Below, in pieces: positions 13,873-23,700 of a stretch of DNA of 64,000 nucleotides. Each line of letters opens with the position of its first letter. The first letter of the stretch is position 1. Location: contig NZ_QVQV01000004.1 of NCBI RefSeq assembly GCF_003429005.1, forward strand, positions 248,518-312,517, given 5' to 3'. The notes below the pieces were generated by a model, which made no database searches, had not been told where the DNA came from, and saw only the letters and a program-made list of their open reading frames with translations. The DNA is from Paraburkholderia sp. DHOC27 (GTDB taxonomy: Bacteria > Pseudomonadota > Gammaproteobacteria > Burkholderiales > Burkholderiaceae). A program made the position numbers and the translations under genes.

Positions 13873-15114
13873 CTACGACTGATGCTCGGCCTGCAATTGC
13901 CCGGATTTCGCCAACGCCCGCCCCGGCAGTACGTACCAGATGGCGCTCGCTACCTGCAAGGCGACGAGAACGCCCCATGCCGTCAGATGCGCGGCGGCCG
14001 GATAGCGGCCCGCGCTCGCCGGCCAGCGCGACAGCACAGCGCCGACGCCAATCTGGAAGCCGAAGATCAGCAAAAAGATGATCAGCGTGAGCGTGGTATT
14101 GGCGCGGCCAATCAGGTGCGCCGGGAAATGCCGCGCCATCACCGCATAGCTGAGGATGCCGGTGCCGCCGAAGATGCCGTACGCCGCCCACAGCAGCCCC
14201 GCCGGCAGCGGCACGCCCGCCATGATCAGCATCTGGGTGAGCACGAACAACGCCATGCCGACGCCACAGAACGCATACAGGGACACCCCGCGCCGCTCCA
14301 GTCCACGCGCCGCCGCGCCGAAACCGACGCAGCCCGCCATCATCGCGAAGCCGAGAATCGAAACCTGCGCGGCCGCCTCACGGGGCGCGAGACCCATGAC
14401 GTCGCGCATCCACGCCCCAACCCACAAGGACTGCATGGCGTAGAACACACCCTGCGTGACCACGGAAAACGAAGCGATCTTCCAGAACGCAGGGCTTTTA
14501 AGGATGTGCCACGTGCCCTTGAACTGCGAAATCAGGCTGGCGTGGCCCCGCTCCTCGCGCGTCTCCGGCGCGCCGAACCACAGGGCCAGCGCGACGAGAA
14601 TGGTCAGCACGCCAAGGCCGACGCACACGGCGCGCCACCCGGCGAAGGTCAGCACCCACGTCAGCGGCGTGCCCACCATCACGCCGCCCAGACCGCCGAC
14701 CGCCATCACCAGCCCGTTCATCAGCGGCAGGCGGGCCGCCTCGAAATGCTGGGCCAGCGCCTTGAAGGCCGCGCCCAGGCAGACGGACACGCCGACGCCG
14801 ATCAGCAGACGCCCGAGCATCATGGTGCCGATACTGTGCGCGGCGCCGAAGACGCCGATGCCCGCCGCCGCGAACAGCAGCGTGCCGGCGGTGACGCGGC
14901 GCGAGCCGAAGTGATCGAGCAGCACGCCCGCCGGAATCTGCGCGCCGGCGAAGCCAAGGAAATAGAGACTTGTCAGCAGCCCGAGATCGGCCGCGGACAG
15001 GCCCAGGTCATGCGTAATCAGCGGCGCGAAGCCGAGATTGACACCCCGAAATACGTACGAGACGAAGTAGCCGGCGGAGAACAGCAGAAAGACGCGAAGC
15101 TGGGTTGACGACAT
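13873..15114 (-). CDS. MFS transporter
   Basis: 413 residues with about twelve membrane segments and the usual central cytoplasmic loop near residues 185-215. The loop 2-3 motif is LDHFGSRRVTAG, a variant of the MFS GxLaDrxGrrxxl motif. The N-terminus (FRGVNLGFAPLITHDLGLS) resembles MFS proteins annotated as nitrate/cyanate or sugar-phosphate types, but the substrate cannot be assigned. It stands alone between carA and mltD. Confidence 0.85.
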   Translation of the reverse strand: MSSTQLRVFLLFSAGYFVSYVFRGVNLGFAPLITHDLGLSAADLGLLTSLYFLGFAGAQIPAGVLLDHFGSRRVTAGTLLFAAAGIGVFGAAHSIGTMMLGRLLIGVGVSVCLGAAFKALAQHFEAARLPLMNGLVMAVGGLGGVMVGTPLTWVLTFAGWRAVCVGLGVLTILVALALWFGAPETREERGHASLISQFKGTWHILKSPAFWKIASFSVVTQGVFYAMQSLWVGAWMRDVMGLAPREAAAQVSILGFAMMAGCVGFGAAARGLERRGVSLYAFCGVGMALFVLTQMLIMAGVPLPAGLLWAAYGIFGGTGILSYAVMARHFPAHLIGRANTTLTLIIFLLIFGFQIGVGAVLSRWPASAGRYPAAAHLTAWGVLVALQVASAIWYVLPGRALAKSGQLQAEHQS

Positions 15115-15202
15115 AGGTGAAAAGTTATTCGGTACGTTCGAGGCAGGGCGCCGCCCTAGAAGATAAGCGAATTGGCGCGCGGCCGCTTCGTGCGAGACCC
15201 TG

Positions 15203-15236
15203 AAATGAAAACGCCGTCACCACTGGGTGACGGCGT
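15203..15236 (-). terminator. Intrinsic terminator of mltD
   Basis: An 11-bp perfect stem ACGCCGTCACC / GGTGACGGCGT with a 4-nt loop is followed on the minus strand by TTTTCATTT. It lies about 80 bp beyond the mltD stop codon. Confidence 0.85.
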
Positions 15237-15317
15237 CGAAAACGAAAAGTGATCGGAGCGCAATTCATGCGCTGCCCCCGCAACGCATGTGGTCACTTCC
15301 GTAAGAGCCGCTTTGGT

Positions 15318-17024
15318 CTATTTACCCTTCTTCGCCTTGGCTGCAGTCTTTGGGCGGCTTGTTGCCGCAGCCTTTGACGACTTGCTGGACGTGTCCGCCG
15401 CAGTCGCTTTCGAAGTCTTGCCCTTGCTGGCGCCCGACGCAGAAGAGCTGCCGCTCTTGCCCTTGCCCGCCGAATCCGACACCTTGACGACCTCGGCGTG
15501 GCCACGACCCGATTTCTTATCGTAACGCGAATCGCCCTTGGTGTCTGTGACGCGGGTGCCGATGCGCTCGACGCCACCTCCCTGCACGCTGGCAGCGATC
15601 CGTTCAGGACCCGGCTCGCTCGGCAACGCCTTGCCCACCGGGACGTGCAGCACGATCACCTGACCCGGTGCGACGCGGTCACGATGCGTGCGGTTCCATG
15701 CCTTCAACTGCCCGACCGAGACGCCGTAACGCACCGCCAGCGCGGCCATAGTCTGATTGCGGCGCACGCGGATCAGCATCTTGCGGGTATCGGGGACGTC
15801 CGGCTCCATGGCCAGTACCGCGCTCTCCGCGACGTCGGCGCTGATGTCTTCGTCGTCGTTGTCGTCGCTACGCGGCACGACGATCGTCGAACCCGGCTTC
15901 AGGCGCATGCCGGCGGGAATCTTGTTGACTTCCATCAGCGTGTCCGGATCGACGCCGATCTTCTGCGCAATCGTGGCTGGTGCCGCGCGCTCGGTGACCG
16001 TATACGTGGTCCACGACGACAGATTGCCGGTGTACGCCTTCAGGTTGTGCTCGAAGGCACTGGCGTTATCGAACGGCAGCAGGATCTGCGGCTGCGTTGC
16101 GCCCAGAATGACCGGCTTCTTGAACGACGGGTTCAGCGAACGGAATTCGTCCGGTGTCATGTTGGCGAGCCGGGCCGCCACGTCGACGTCCATGTCGTGC
16201 GCCGTGGTCACGGTCACGAAATACGGGTGATTCGGAATGGACGGCAGCGTCAGCCCATACGCCTGCGGGTTCATGACGATATTCTTCACCGCCTGCAGCT
16301 TCGGCACGTAGTTGCGTGTCTCGTTCGGCATGCGCAGATCTTGATAGTCTGTCGGCAAGCCGGCCGCCTCGTTACGCGCGATCGCGCGCTGCACGTTGCC
16401 TTCACCCCAGTTGTAGGCGGCGAGTGCGAGCTGCCAGTCGCCGAACATGTCGTGCAGACGCGATAGGTAGTCGAGCGCGGCACTCGTGGACGCGAGCACG
16501 TCACGGCGCTCGTCCTGCCACATGTTCTGCTTGAGGTTGTAGGTACGGCCCGTGTCCGGCACGAACTGCCACATGCCGGCCGCCTTGGCGACGGACAGCG
16601 CCTGCGGGTTATAGGCGGATTCGATGAACGGCAGCAGCGCGAGCTCGGTCGGCATATGCCGCTGCTCGAGTTCCTCGACGATGTGATAAAGGTATTTTTG
16701 CGACCGCTCGGTCATGCGCTGCACGTAGTCCGGGCGCTGCGCGTACCAGTTCACCTGCATGTCGACGAGGTCGCTTTGCAGGTCAGGCATCTGGAAACCA
16801 CGACGAATACGGCCCCACAGATCAGGGTCGGGGGTCGTCAACTGATCGACCGAACCTTGATCGACATCGATCGTTTCTTTGGCGGCGGATGTCTTGCGAA
16901 GGGCGTCGGCTACGGCTTGCTGGCTGGCAGGATTGGAAGCGGTGGTATTGCTATTCGTCGTTGGTCCCTGGCTCGCGCACGCGGCGAGCATGAGGACCAA
17001 TAACGCACTAAAGATAAATCTCAT
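15318..17024 (-). CDS. mltD: Lipoprotein lytic transglycosylase, MltD type, with LysM domains
   Basis: 568 residues. Starts MRFIFSALLVLMLAAC, a lipoprotein signal with the lipobox cysteine at residue 16. The SLT domain (about 120-260) has the catalytic glutamate in FIESAYNPQALS, then GMWQFVPDTGR and the AYNWGEGNV loop. Two LysM domains follow (about 345-385 and 420-465). The tail is a Ser/Lys/Ala-rich low-complexity segment ending AKAKKGK, perhaps for wall binding. The protein cleaves peptidoglycan glycan strands from the outer membrane. An upstream TTG (17042) is a weaker start because it would bury the signal peptide. Confidence 0.92.
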   Translation of the reverse strand: MRFIFSALLVLMLAACASQGPTTNSNTTASNPASQQAVADALRKTSAAKETIDVDQGSVDQLTTPDPDLWGRIRRGFQMPDLQSDLVDMQVNWYAQRPDYVQRMTERSQKYLYHIVEELEQRHMPTELALLPFIESAYNPQALSVAKAAGMWQFVPDTGRTYNLKQNMWQDERRDVLASTSAALDYLSRLHDMFGDWQLALAAYNWGEGNVQRAIARNEAAGLPTDYQDLRMPNETRNYVPKLQAVKNIVMNPQAYGLTLPSIPNHPYFVTVTTAHDMDVDVAARLANMTPDEFRSLNPSFKKPVILGATQPQILLPFDNASAFEHNLKAYTGNLSSWTTYTVTERAAPATIAQKIGVDPDTLMEVNKIPAGMRLKPGSTIVVPRSDDNDDEDISADVAESAVLAMEPDVPDTRKMLIRVRRNQTMAALAVRYGVSVGQLKAWNRTHRDRVAPGQVIVLHVPVGKALPSEPGPERIAASVQGGGVERIGTRVTDTKGDSRYDKKSGRGHAEVVKVSDSAGKGKSGSSSASGASKGKTSKATAADTSSKSSKAAATSRPKTAAKAKKGK

Positions 17025-17174
17025 GAACGTCTCGGCTTCCAACTGGAATTTGCAGCCGATAGTACGAAAGCCAGACGTTTACGTCAATCGGAAATAGGCT
17101 GAAAACCTTGGCAAATCTTGGGGTTGGCAGATTTTTCCGAAAATCAAGGTGAGCTTGCCCCTAACGGAAGCCGG

Positions 17175-17966
17175 TTAGCGGAAGCGGTTCTTCCACTCCC
17201 GCATCAACGTAAAGGCCGCCAGACGATCGGGCACCGTTTCATGTAACTGCTCGGCCAGCGTGCTCTGGACCGCCGGATTGTCGGCGCGCAGAAACGGATT
17301 GACGGCGCGTTCGTGCTCGATCGTGGTGGGCAGCGTCGGCACCCCGCGCTCGCGCAGCGCCGTGGCTTTGTCGCGCCACGCCAGCAGTTGCGCGTTGTCC
17401 GGCTCGCAGGCAAGCGCGAAGCGGATATTCGACAGCGTGTACTCGTGGGCGCAGTGCACCTGCGTGGCGCCGGGCAACGCCGCCAGCGAATCCAGCGAAT
17501 CGAGCATCTGGGCCGGCGTGCCTTCGAACAGGCGCCCGCAGCCGCAGGCGAACAGCGTGTCGCCGCAGAACACGTGCGGCGTGCCGGCGGGATCCGCCGC
17601 CTGGAAGTAGGCAATGTGGCCGCTGGTGTGGCCGGGCACGTCGAGCACCGTAAATTCCAGCGCGGGCTCCGCAATGCTGACGCGATCGCCGCTGCGCAGC
17701 CGGTGCGTGAGATGGGCGATCGACTCGCCGGCAGGGCCGTACACGGGCACCCCCTGGCCATTCAGCAGATCGGCCACTCCGCCGACGTGATCCTGATGAT
17801 GATGCGTGAGTAAAATAGCGCTCAACCGCCAGCCTCGCTTCGCCAGATAAGCGCGAACCGGAGCGGCCTCACCCGGATCGACCACCACCGCGTGGTGCCC
17901 ATCCGAAACGAGCCAGATGTAATTGTCTTCAAACGCCGGGGCCGGTACGTACTCGAGCGCATTCAT
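17175..17966 (-). CDS. gloB: Hydroxyacylglutathione hydrolase (glyoxalase II) GloB
   Basis: 263 residues. It hydrolyses S-D-lactoylglutathione in methylglyoxal detoxification. Metallo-beta-lactamase fold with THHHQDHVGG metal motif near residue 54, the GHTSGH histidine and the FCGDTLF loop. The C-terminal HxCAHEYTLSN segment and the NPFLRAD region are typical of GloB. ATG start; a further TTG six codons upstream is less likely. Divergent from the methyltransferase with only 19 bp between start codons. Confidence 0.95.
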   Translation of the reverse strand: MNALEYVPAPAFEDNYIWLVSDGHHAVVVDPGEAAPVRAYLAKRGWRLSAILLTHHHQDHVGGVADLLNGQGVPVYGPAGESIAHLTHRLRSGDRVSIAEPALEFTVLDVPGHTSGHIAYFQAADPAGTPHVFCGDTLFACGCGRLFEGTPAQMLDSLDSLAALPGATQVHCAHEYTLSNIRFALACEPDNAQLLAWRDKATALRERGVPTLPTTIEHERAVNPFLRADNPAVQSTLAEQLHETVPDRLAAFTLMREWKNRFR

Positions 17967-17985
17967 AGGCGACGCAATCTTCAAT

Positions 17986-18825
17986 ATGTCTGACCGATCG
18001 ATTATAGACTGGCCCGCCTGGACCGACTCGCCGCCCGGACGCTACGTCCTCGAATGGGAGCAGGCGCAGCTCGACCGCGTGGTGTCGGACGTGTTCGGCT
18101 ATCACGCGCTGCAGCTCGGCCTGCCGCAACTCGACGCGCTGCGCGAGAACCGCATGCCGTGCCGCGGGCTCGTGCTCGACGCCGCCAGCGGCGCGAGCGC
18201 GCCCTACGAATTCCCGCGCGCCGCGGGTAACGGCCGGGGCGCGGGCAATGTCATCAGCACGCCGGACCGCCATGCGCCGGCGGGCCGTAGCGCCGTGTGG
18301 TGCGACCTGCTGGACCTGCCGTTCGAAGCACAAAGTGTCGACCTGATCGTGATGCCGCATACGCTGGAGTTCACCGCCGACCCGCACCGCCTGCTGCGTG
18401 AGGCCGAGCGTGTGCTGATGCCCGAAGGCCAGTTGATCATTCTTGGCTTCAATTCGCTGTCGCTGTGGGGCGCGCGGCAATCGGTCGGCAAGGTGACGGG
18501 CAAGCCGTTCGTGCCGGCCGCGCACGACCTGATTGCGTTCACCCGTCTCAAGGACTGGATTAAACTGCTCGGCTTCGACCTTGAACGCGGACGCTTCGGC
18601 TGCTATCGTCCGCCCCTCGTCAGCGACCAGTGGCTCGCGCGCTATAGCTTCATGGAAGCGGCAGGCGACCGCTGGTGGCCGATCTTCGGCGCCACGTACA
18701 TGATCAAGGCCATCAAGCGCGTGCCGGGCATGCGTCTGATCGGACCGCTGAAAGTGAAAAAGCCCGTCCTTGCCGCCGGTCTCACCCCCGCCGCCACACC
18801 GAACACCCGCAACCAGAGAAAATGA
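17986..18825 (+). CDS. SAM-dependent methyltransferase, YafS-like
   Basis: 279 residues. Class I methyltransferase fold with a degenerate SAM loop (GLVLDAASGAS), then the VDLIVMPHTLEFTADPHRLL and LMPEGQLIILGFNSLSLWG segments. The target is unknown. The neighbourhood gloB // this gene - rnhA - dnaQ matches the gloB-yafS-rnhA-dnaQ arrangement of E. coli. The stop codon overlaps the rnhA start (ATGA), so translation is probably coupled. Confidence 0.85.
   Translation: MSDRSIIDWPAWTDSPPGRYVLEWEQAQLDRVVSDVFGYHALQLGLPQLDALRENRMPCRGLVLDAASGASAPYEFPRAAGNGRGAGNVISTPDRHAPAGRSAVWCDLLDLPFEAQSVDLIVMPHTLEFTADPHRLLREAERVLMPEGQLIILGFNSLSLWGARQSVGKVTGKPFVPAAHDLIAFTRLKDWIKLLGFDLERGRFGCYRPPLVSDQWLARYSFMEAAGDRWWPIFGATYMIKAIKRVPGMRLIGPLKVKKPVLAAGLTPAATPNTRNQRK
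18001..18006 (-). promoter_or_regulatory. Candidate -10 of the gloB promoter, inside the methyltransferase gene
   Basis: A perfect TATAAT on the minus strand lies 35 bp before the gloB ATG, within codons 6-8 of the divergent methyltransferase. No good -35 is visible 17 bp away, so it is only suggestive. Confidence 0.35.
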
Positions 18826-19268
18826 CTTCCGAACTCATTGATATTTATACGGACGGCGCCTGCAAGGGCAATCCTGGCCCAGGTGGCTGGGGCGCCCTGC
18901 TGCGTTACGGCGCGCAGGAAAAAGAAATGTTCGGCGGCGAAGCGAACACCACCAACAACCGTATGGAACTGATGGCGGTGATCGCCGCGCTCGAAGCCTT
19001 GAAGCGACCCTGCAAGGCCGTCGTGCATACCGACTCGCAATACGTCCAGAAAGGCATCAGCGAGTGGATTCACGGCTGGAAGAAAAAGAACTGGATGACG
19101 GCGGCCAGGACGCCCGTCAAGAACGCGGACCTCTGGAAGCGGCTCGATGCAGCCGTCCAGCAGCACGAGATCGAGTGGCGCTGGGTGAAGGGTCACGCGG
19201 GGCATCCGGAGAATGAGCGGGCCGATGCGCTCGCCAATCGCGGCGTCGCGACGCTCGCGGAAATCTGA
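18822..19268 (+). CDS. rnhA: Ribonuclease HI RnhA
   Basis: 148 residues. It cuts the RNA strand of RNA-DNA hybrids. The metal-binding acids appear in order: IYTDGACKGNPGPGGWG (first Asp), NNRMELMAV (Glu), TDSQYVQ (Asp) and a last Asp in NERADALAN. The basic handle RGWKKKNW-like HGWKKKNWMT is present. The start overlaps the methyltransferase stop. dnaQ follows 137 bp downstream. Confidence 0.97.
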   Translation: MTSELIDIYTDGACKGNPGPGGWGALLRYGAQEKEMFGGEANTTNNRMELMAVIAALEALKRPCKAVVHTDSQYVQKGISEWIHGWKKKNWMTAARTPVKNADLWKRLDAAVQQHEIEWRWVKGHAGHPENERADALANRGVATLAEI

Positions 19269-19405
19269 CGCGCGGCTGTGCCTTTAGTCTTTGCGACTAG
19301 CCTGTGCCATCAGCTACCCTGTGCCGTTACGCCGTGCCAATGATTTGAGCCCTTGCGTACACCACGTTTTTTTCGAAGCCAATTTTTAGAGCGGGCTAAA
19401 CCGAC

Positions 19406-20140
19406 ATGCGTCAACTCATCCTCGATACTGAAACCACCGGCCTGAACGCACGCACCGGCGACCGCATTATCGAAATCGGCTGCGTCGAGCTGGTGAACCG
19501 CCGGCTCACGGGCAACAACCTGCACTTCTATATCAACCCCGAACGCGACAGCGATCCGGGCGCATTGGCCGTCCACGGCCTGACCACCGAGTTCCTGAGC
19601 GACAAGCCCAAGTTCGCGGAGATCGCCGCCGAGCTGCAGGACTTCGTGCAAGGCGCGGATCTGATCATCCACAACGCGCCGTTCGACATCGGCTTTCTCG
19701 ATGCCGAGTTCGCGCTGCTGGGCCTGCCGCTTTTCAGCACGCAATGCGGCGAAGTGATCGACACGCTGGTGCGCGCAAAGGCCATGTTCCCGGGCAAGCG
19801 TAACTCGCTCGATGCACTGTGCGACCGCTTTGGTATCAGCAACGCGCACCGTACCCTGCACGGCGCACTGCTCGACTCGGAACTGCTCGCCGAGGTTTAC
19901 CTCGCGATGACGCGTGGTCAGGAAAGCCTCGTCATCGACATGCTCGGCGAAACGTCGTCGGGCGGCACGGAGCGTGCCCCGCGCGTGGCTTTGAGTTCAC
20001 TCGAACTGCCGGTGATCGTTGCGAGCGAGGAAGAAATCGCGGCGCATCTTGCCGTGCTCGATGGTCTCGACAAGGCCGTCAAGGGGACGAGCGTGTGGCG
20101 TCTGCAACCCGTCGCGACCGCAGATGAGCAAACTGCTTAA
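19406..20140 (+). CDS. dnaQ: DNA polymerase III epsilon subunit DnaQ
   Basis: 244 residues. Proofreading 3'-5' exonuclease of the replicative polymerase. The DEDDh sites are visible: LDTETTGL (Exo I), HNAPFDIGFLD (Exo II) and HGALLDSELLAEVY (Exo III with the catalytic His). The C-terminal part after about residue 185 would bind the alpha subunit. Same order as in E. coli next to rnhA, although there the two genes are divergent. Confidence 0.95.
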   Translation: MRQLILDTETTGLNARTGDRIIEIGCVELVNRRLTGNNLHFYINPERDSDPGALAVHGLTTEFLSDKPKFAEIAAELQDFVQGADLIIHNAPFDIGFLDAEFALLGLPLFSTQCGEVIDTLVRAKAMFPGKRNSLDALCDRFGISNAHRTLHGALLDSELLAEVYLAMTRGQESLVIDMLGETSSGGTERAPRVALSSLELPVIVASEEEIAAHLAVLDGLDKAVKGTSVWRLQPVATADEQTA

Positions 20141-20147
20141 AAAACTC

Positions 20148-20176
20148 TTTACGAACCAAAAAAGCTCTGACATAAT
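20148..20176 (+). promoter_or_regulatory. tRNA-Val promoter
   Basis: TTTACG and CATAAT separated by exactly 17 bp, about 12 nt before the mature tRNA. Confidence 0.65.
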
Positions 20177-20188
20177 GCACAGCTCTTC

Positions 20189-20263
20189 GGGTGGTTAGCT
20201 CAGCGGTAGAGCACTGCCTTCACACGGCAGGGGTCACAGGTTCAATCCCTGTACCACCCACCA
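20189..20263 (+). tRNA. tRNA-Val(CAC)
   Basis: Cloverleaf by eye: acceptor GGGTGGT / ACCACCC, D arm GCTC...GAGC, anticodon stem CTGCC / GGCAG with loop TTCACAC giving anticodon CAC, T arm ACAGG-TTCAATC-CCTGT, and an encoded CCA end. It reads GUG valine codons. Confidence 0.96.
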
Positions 20264-20285
20264 GATTCGCGTGACCCGCAAGACG

Positions 20286-20320
20286 AAAGGCCCTCAGACA
20301 ACAGTCGAGGGCCTTTTTGT
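20286..20320 (+). terminator. Terminator after tRNA-Val
   Basis: A 10-bp stem AAAGGCCCTC / GAGGGCCTTT with an 11-nt loop, then further Ts (TTTTTG). Confidence 0.85.
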
Positions 20321-20706
20321 TTGGGCCTCTGTCTTGCCTCTTCTCCTCGCCTGTTTCGTTCGCTTGCATCGTCTGCCCATCTCGTCTTCCGTGTTGCGTT
20401 TCTGCTCGTTTGTGCACGTCAGCTTCTAGCCCACTGCGCTTTGCCAGGTCAATCATTCTCGCCATTCGCCGCTCGGCTTAGCTCAGACAAAACCCATCTC
20501 TGATCCGCTTCTACGAGCCACGTCATGCAATCGCATCGGCGCGCTGCTCGCAGCTGATGACGCAAACCCGCCAGACATGACGCGCGTCTGTATCGAGTGC
20601 TCAGGTGTGCTAGAGTGATTCGGCTCGCAACGAGCGGCGCCACATCTGGCGAATCGCGCAAGCAAACCCGAACACTCATCCCCTTGGTGCCAGTCAGCGG
20701 CTTGGT
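20321..20706 (+). other. Gene-free spacer before the hybrid kinase
   Basis: About 385 bp with no supportable gene, repeat or RNA. The only clear signal is a GGAG ribosome site at the right end, 8-9 nt before the ATG of the hybrid kinase. Any promoter for that gene should lie here, but I see no convincing -35/-10 pair. Confidence 0.4.
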
Positions 20707-20720
20707 CGCGGAGTCGGCAG

Positions 20721-23700
20721 ATGAACCCATCATCCTGGCATACCGGCAATGGAGAATCCCGCTCCGAGGTGCTATGGGAAGACAGTGAGCGCGTGGTATC
20801 CCGGCGCTGGCGCAAGGCCAGTGATGGACATCGGCTCACCGTCCTCGAAGTGGTCCCGGTCGCGGAGCACGCATCGCTCGCCACGCTCAACCGTCTCACC
20901 CACGAATACGAACTGAAGGACGCACTCAGCGAATCCTGGTCGGCACAGCCATTTGAACTCGTCCGCGAGCGCGGCGGCTTCATGCTCGTGCTGAACGATC
21001 CCGGCGGCGAGCCGCTCGACTGGCTGATCGGCCAGACCCTGCCCATCGACACCTTCATCCGCGTGGCCGCCGCCATCGCGTCCGCGCTGGCGCATCTGCA
21101 CGAGTGCGGCCTGATTCATAAGGACATCAAACCGACCCACATACTGGTGGATTGCGAAAGGCCCCAGGCGTGGCTCAGCGGGTTCGGCATTACTTCGCGG
21201 CGCGCCCGTGAGCAGCAATCGCCCGAACCGCCCGAGTCGATCGCAGGAACGTTGGCCTACATGGCGCCCGAGCAGACCGGCCGCATGAACCGGTCAATTG
21301 ATTCCCGCAGCGATCTCTATTCGCTGGGCGTCACGCTGTATCAACTGCTCACGGGTCATCTGCCCTTTTCCGCTGCGGATCCGATGGAGTGGGTGCATTG
21401 CCATATCGCCAGAATGCCGGTGCCGCCACACCAGATCTCCGGGCATGTGCCGCCGTCCGTCTCCGCGATCGTGATGAAGCTACTGGCCAAGACGGCAGAG
21501 GACAGATATCAGACGGCGCTCGGCGTCGAAAGCGATCTACGCCGTTGTCTGACGGAGTGGGAAACCCGGCGGCGTTTCAAAGACTTTCTGCTGGGCGAAG
21601 CCGATACGCCGGACCGCTTGCTGATACCGGAAAAGCTCTACGGCCGGACCGCCGAGACCGCGACCCTGCTCGCCTCGTTCAACCGCGTGATCACGAACGG
21701 TACGCCTGAACTGGTACTGGTGTCCGGTTATTCGGGGGTAGGCAAATCGTCCGTGGTGAGCGAGTTGCACAAGGCGCTGGTGCCACTCAACGGTTTGTTC
21801 GCCTCGGGCAAATTCGATCAGTACAAGCGCGACATTCCTTACACGACGCTCGCGCAGGCATTGCAAAGCCTCGTGCATCCGCTGCTCAGCAAGAGTGAAG
21901 ACGAATTCAGTGATTGGCGCGCGGCCATCCAGGAAGCGGTCGGCCCCAATGCGCGGCTCATTTTCGATCTGGTGCCGGAGTTGAAGCTGATTCTCGGCGA
22001 GCAGCCGCCGGTTCCTGTGCTTCCCGCGCAAGATGCACAGCGTCGCTTTCAACGGGTGTTCCGTCGCTTCATCGGCGTGTTCGCGCGGCCCGAGCATCCC
22101 CTCGCCCTGTTCCTCGACGACCTTCAATGGCTCGACGCGGCCACGCTCGATCTGCTCGAAAATCTTCTGACGCAGCCGGACCTCCGACACCTGTTGCTGA
22201 TCGGCGCCTACCGTAACAACGAGGTGGACGCCGCTCACCCGCTCATGCGCAAGCTCGACGCAATCCGCGAGGCCGGCGCGCAAGTGCAGGAAATCGTGCT
22301 GGGGCCGCTGTCGCGCCAAGACCTCGAACAACTGACCGGCGACGCCCTTCGCTGCGAACCCGAGCGAGCGGCATCGCTCGCACAACTGTTGCACGAGAAG
22401 ACCGAAGGCAACCCATTCTTCGTGATCCAGTTCCTGTCTTCGCTTGCGGACGAGGCGCTGGTCGACTTCGATCATCGCAAGGCACGCTGGACGTGGGACC
22501 TCAAGCGCATCCACGCGAAAGGCTACACGGACAACGTCGTGGATCTGATGGTGGCCAAGCTGAGCCGTTTGCCAGCAGAGACTCAGGCTGTGCTTCAGCA
22601 GCTGGCATGTCTTGGCAGCAGCGCCAGCGTTGCTGTGCTTGCTCTCGTGTGTCAACTGACCGAGGACCACACTCACGCGCATCTTCGTGAAGCGGTGCGC
22701 TCGGGGCTCGTGCTGCAGTCCGACAGCGCCTATCGGTTCCTGCACGATCGCGTGCAGGAAGGCGCGTATTCGTTTATCCCGGCGGCCTTGCGAGCGGCGA
22801 CGCATCTGCGGATCGGCAGGTTGCTCGCAGCGCATACACCGGCGGCGAGCGTGGAAGAAGCGATCTTCGAGATCGTGAGCCAGCTCAATCGCGGCGCCGC
22901 GCTCGTCACGTCCAATGAAGAGCGTGAACGGATTGCGGCACTCAACCTGATTGCGGGCCAGCGCGCCCAACATTCCACCGCGTACGACGCGGCGCTCACT
23001 TATCTGAGTGCCGGCCGCGCCATCCTGCCGGAGGATTGCTGGCAACGCTGCAGCGCGTTGACCTTCGCGCTCGAACTGCACCGCGCCGAATGCGAGTTTC
23101 TGACGGGCGCGTTGGCGCAAGCCGAGGAGAGGCTGTCGATCCTCTCGACACACGCGAGACGGCTGGTCGATTTGGCCGCGGTCGCACAGTTGCGCGAAGA
23201 GCTGTACACGACGCTCGGCCGCAGCGACCGCGCCATCGAAGTCTGCCTCGACTATCTACAGCGTGTGGGTGTGCACTGGTCGGCCAACCCCACGACCGAG
23301 GAAGTCAACCAGGAATACGCGCAGCTCTGGCAACAACTTTCGCACCGCGCGATCCAGGACCTCATCGACCTGCCGCTGATGACCGACCCCGAGTGGCGTG
23401 CAACGATGGACGTCCTCACCGCGGTCGTCTCTCCCGCCCTGTTCACCAACGCCAATCTGCTGTGCCTCGTGGTCTGCCGGATGGCCAATCTCAGTCTGCA
23501 ATACGGCAACTGCGACGGCTCGTGTTTTGCCTACGCGTGGCTCGGGATGATTCTGGGCGCGTACTTTCGCGATTATCAGAACGCCTTTCGCTTCGGCAAA
23601 CTCGGACTCGACCTGGTGGAACAACGCGGACTGCGGCGCTTCGAGGCGCGCGTCTATCTGATCTTCGGACACCGCGTCTTGCCGTGGACGCAGCCCATTC

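Noticed and set aside
20220..20465. 81-codon minus-strand frame ending in GGTGIEPVTPAV
   Set aside because: It is antisense to tRNA-Val. This peptide ending is a familiar artefact of tRNA genes read backwards.
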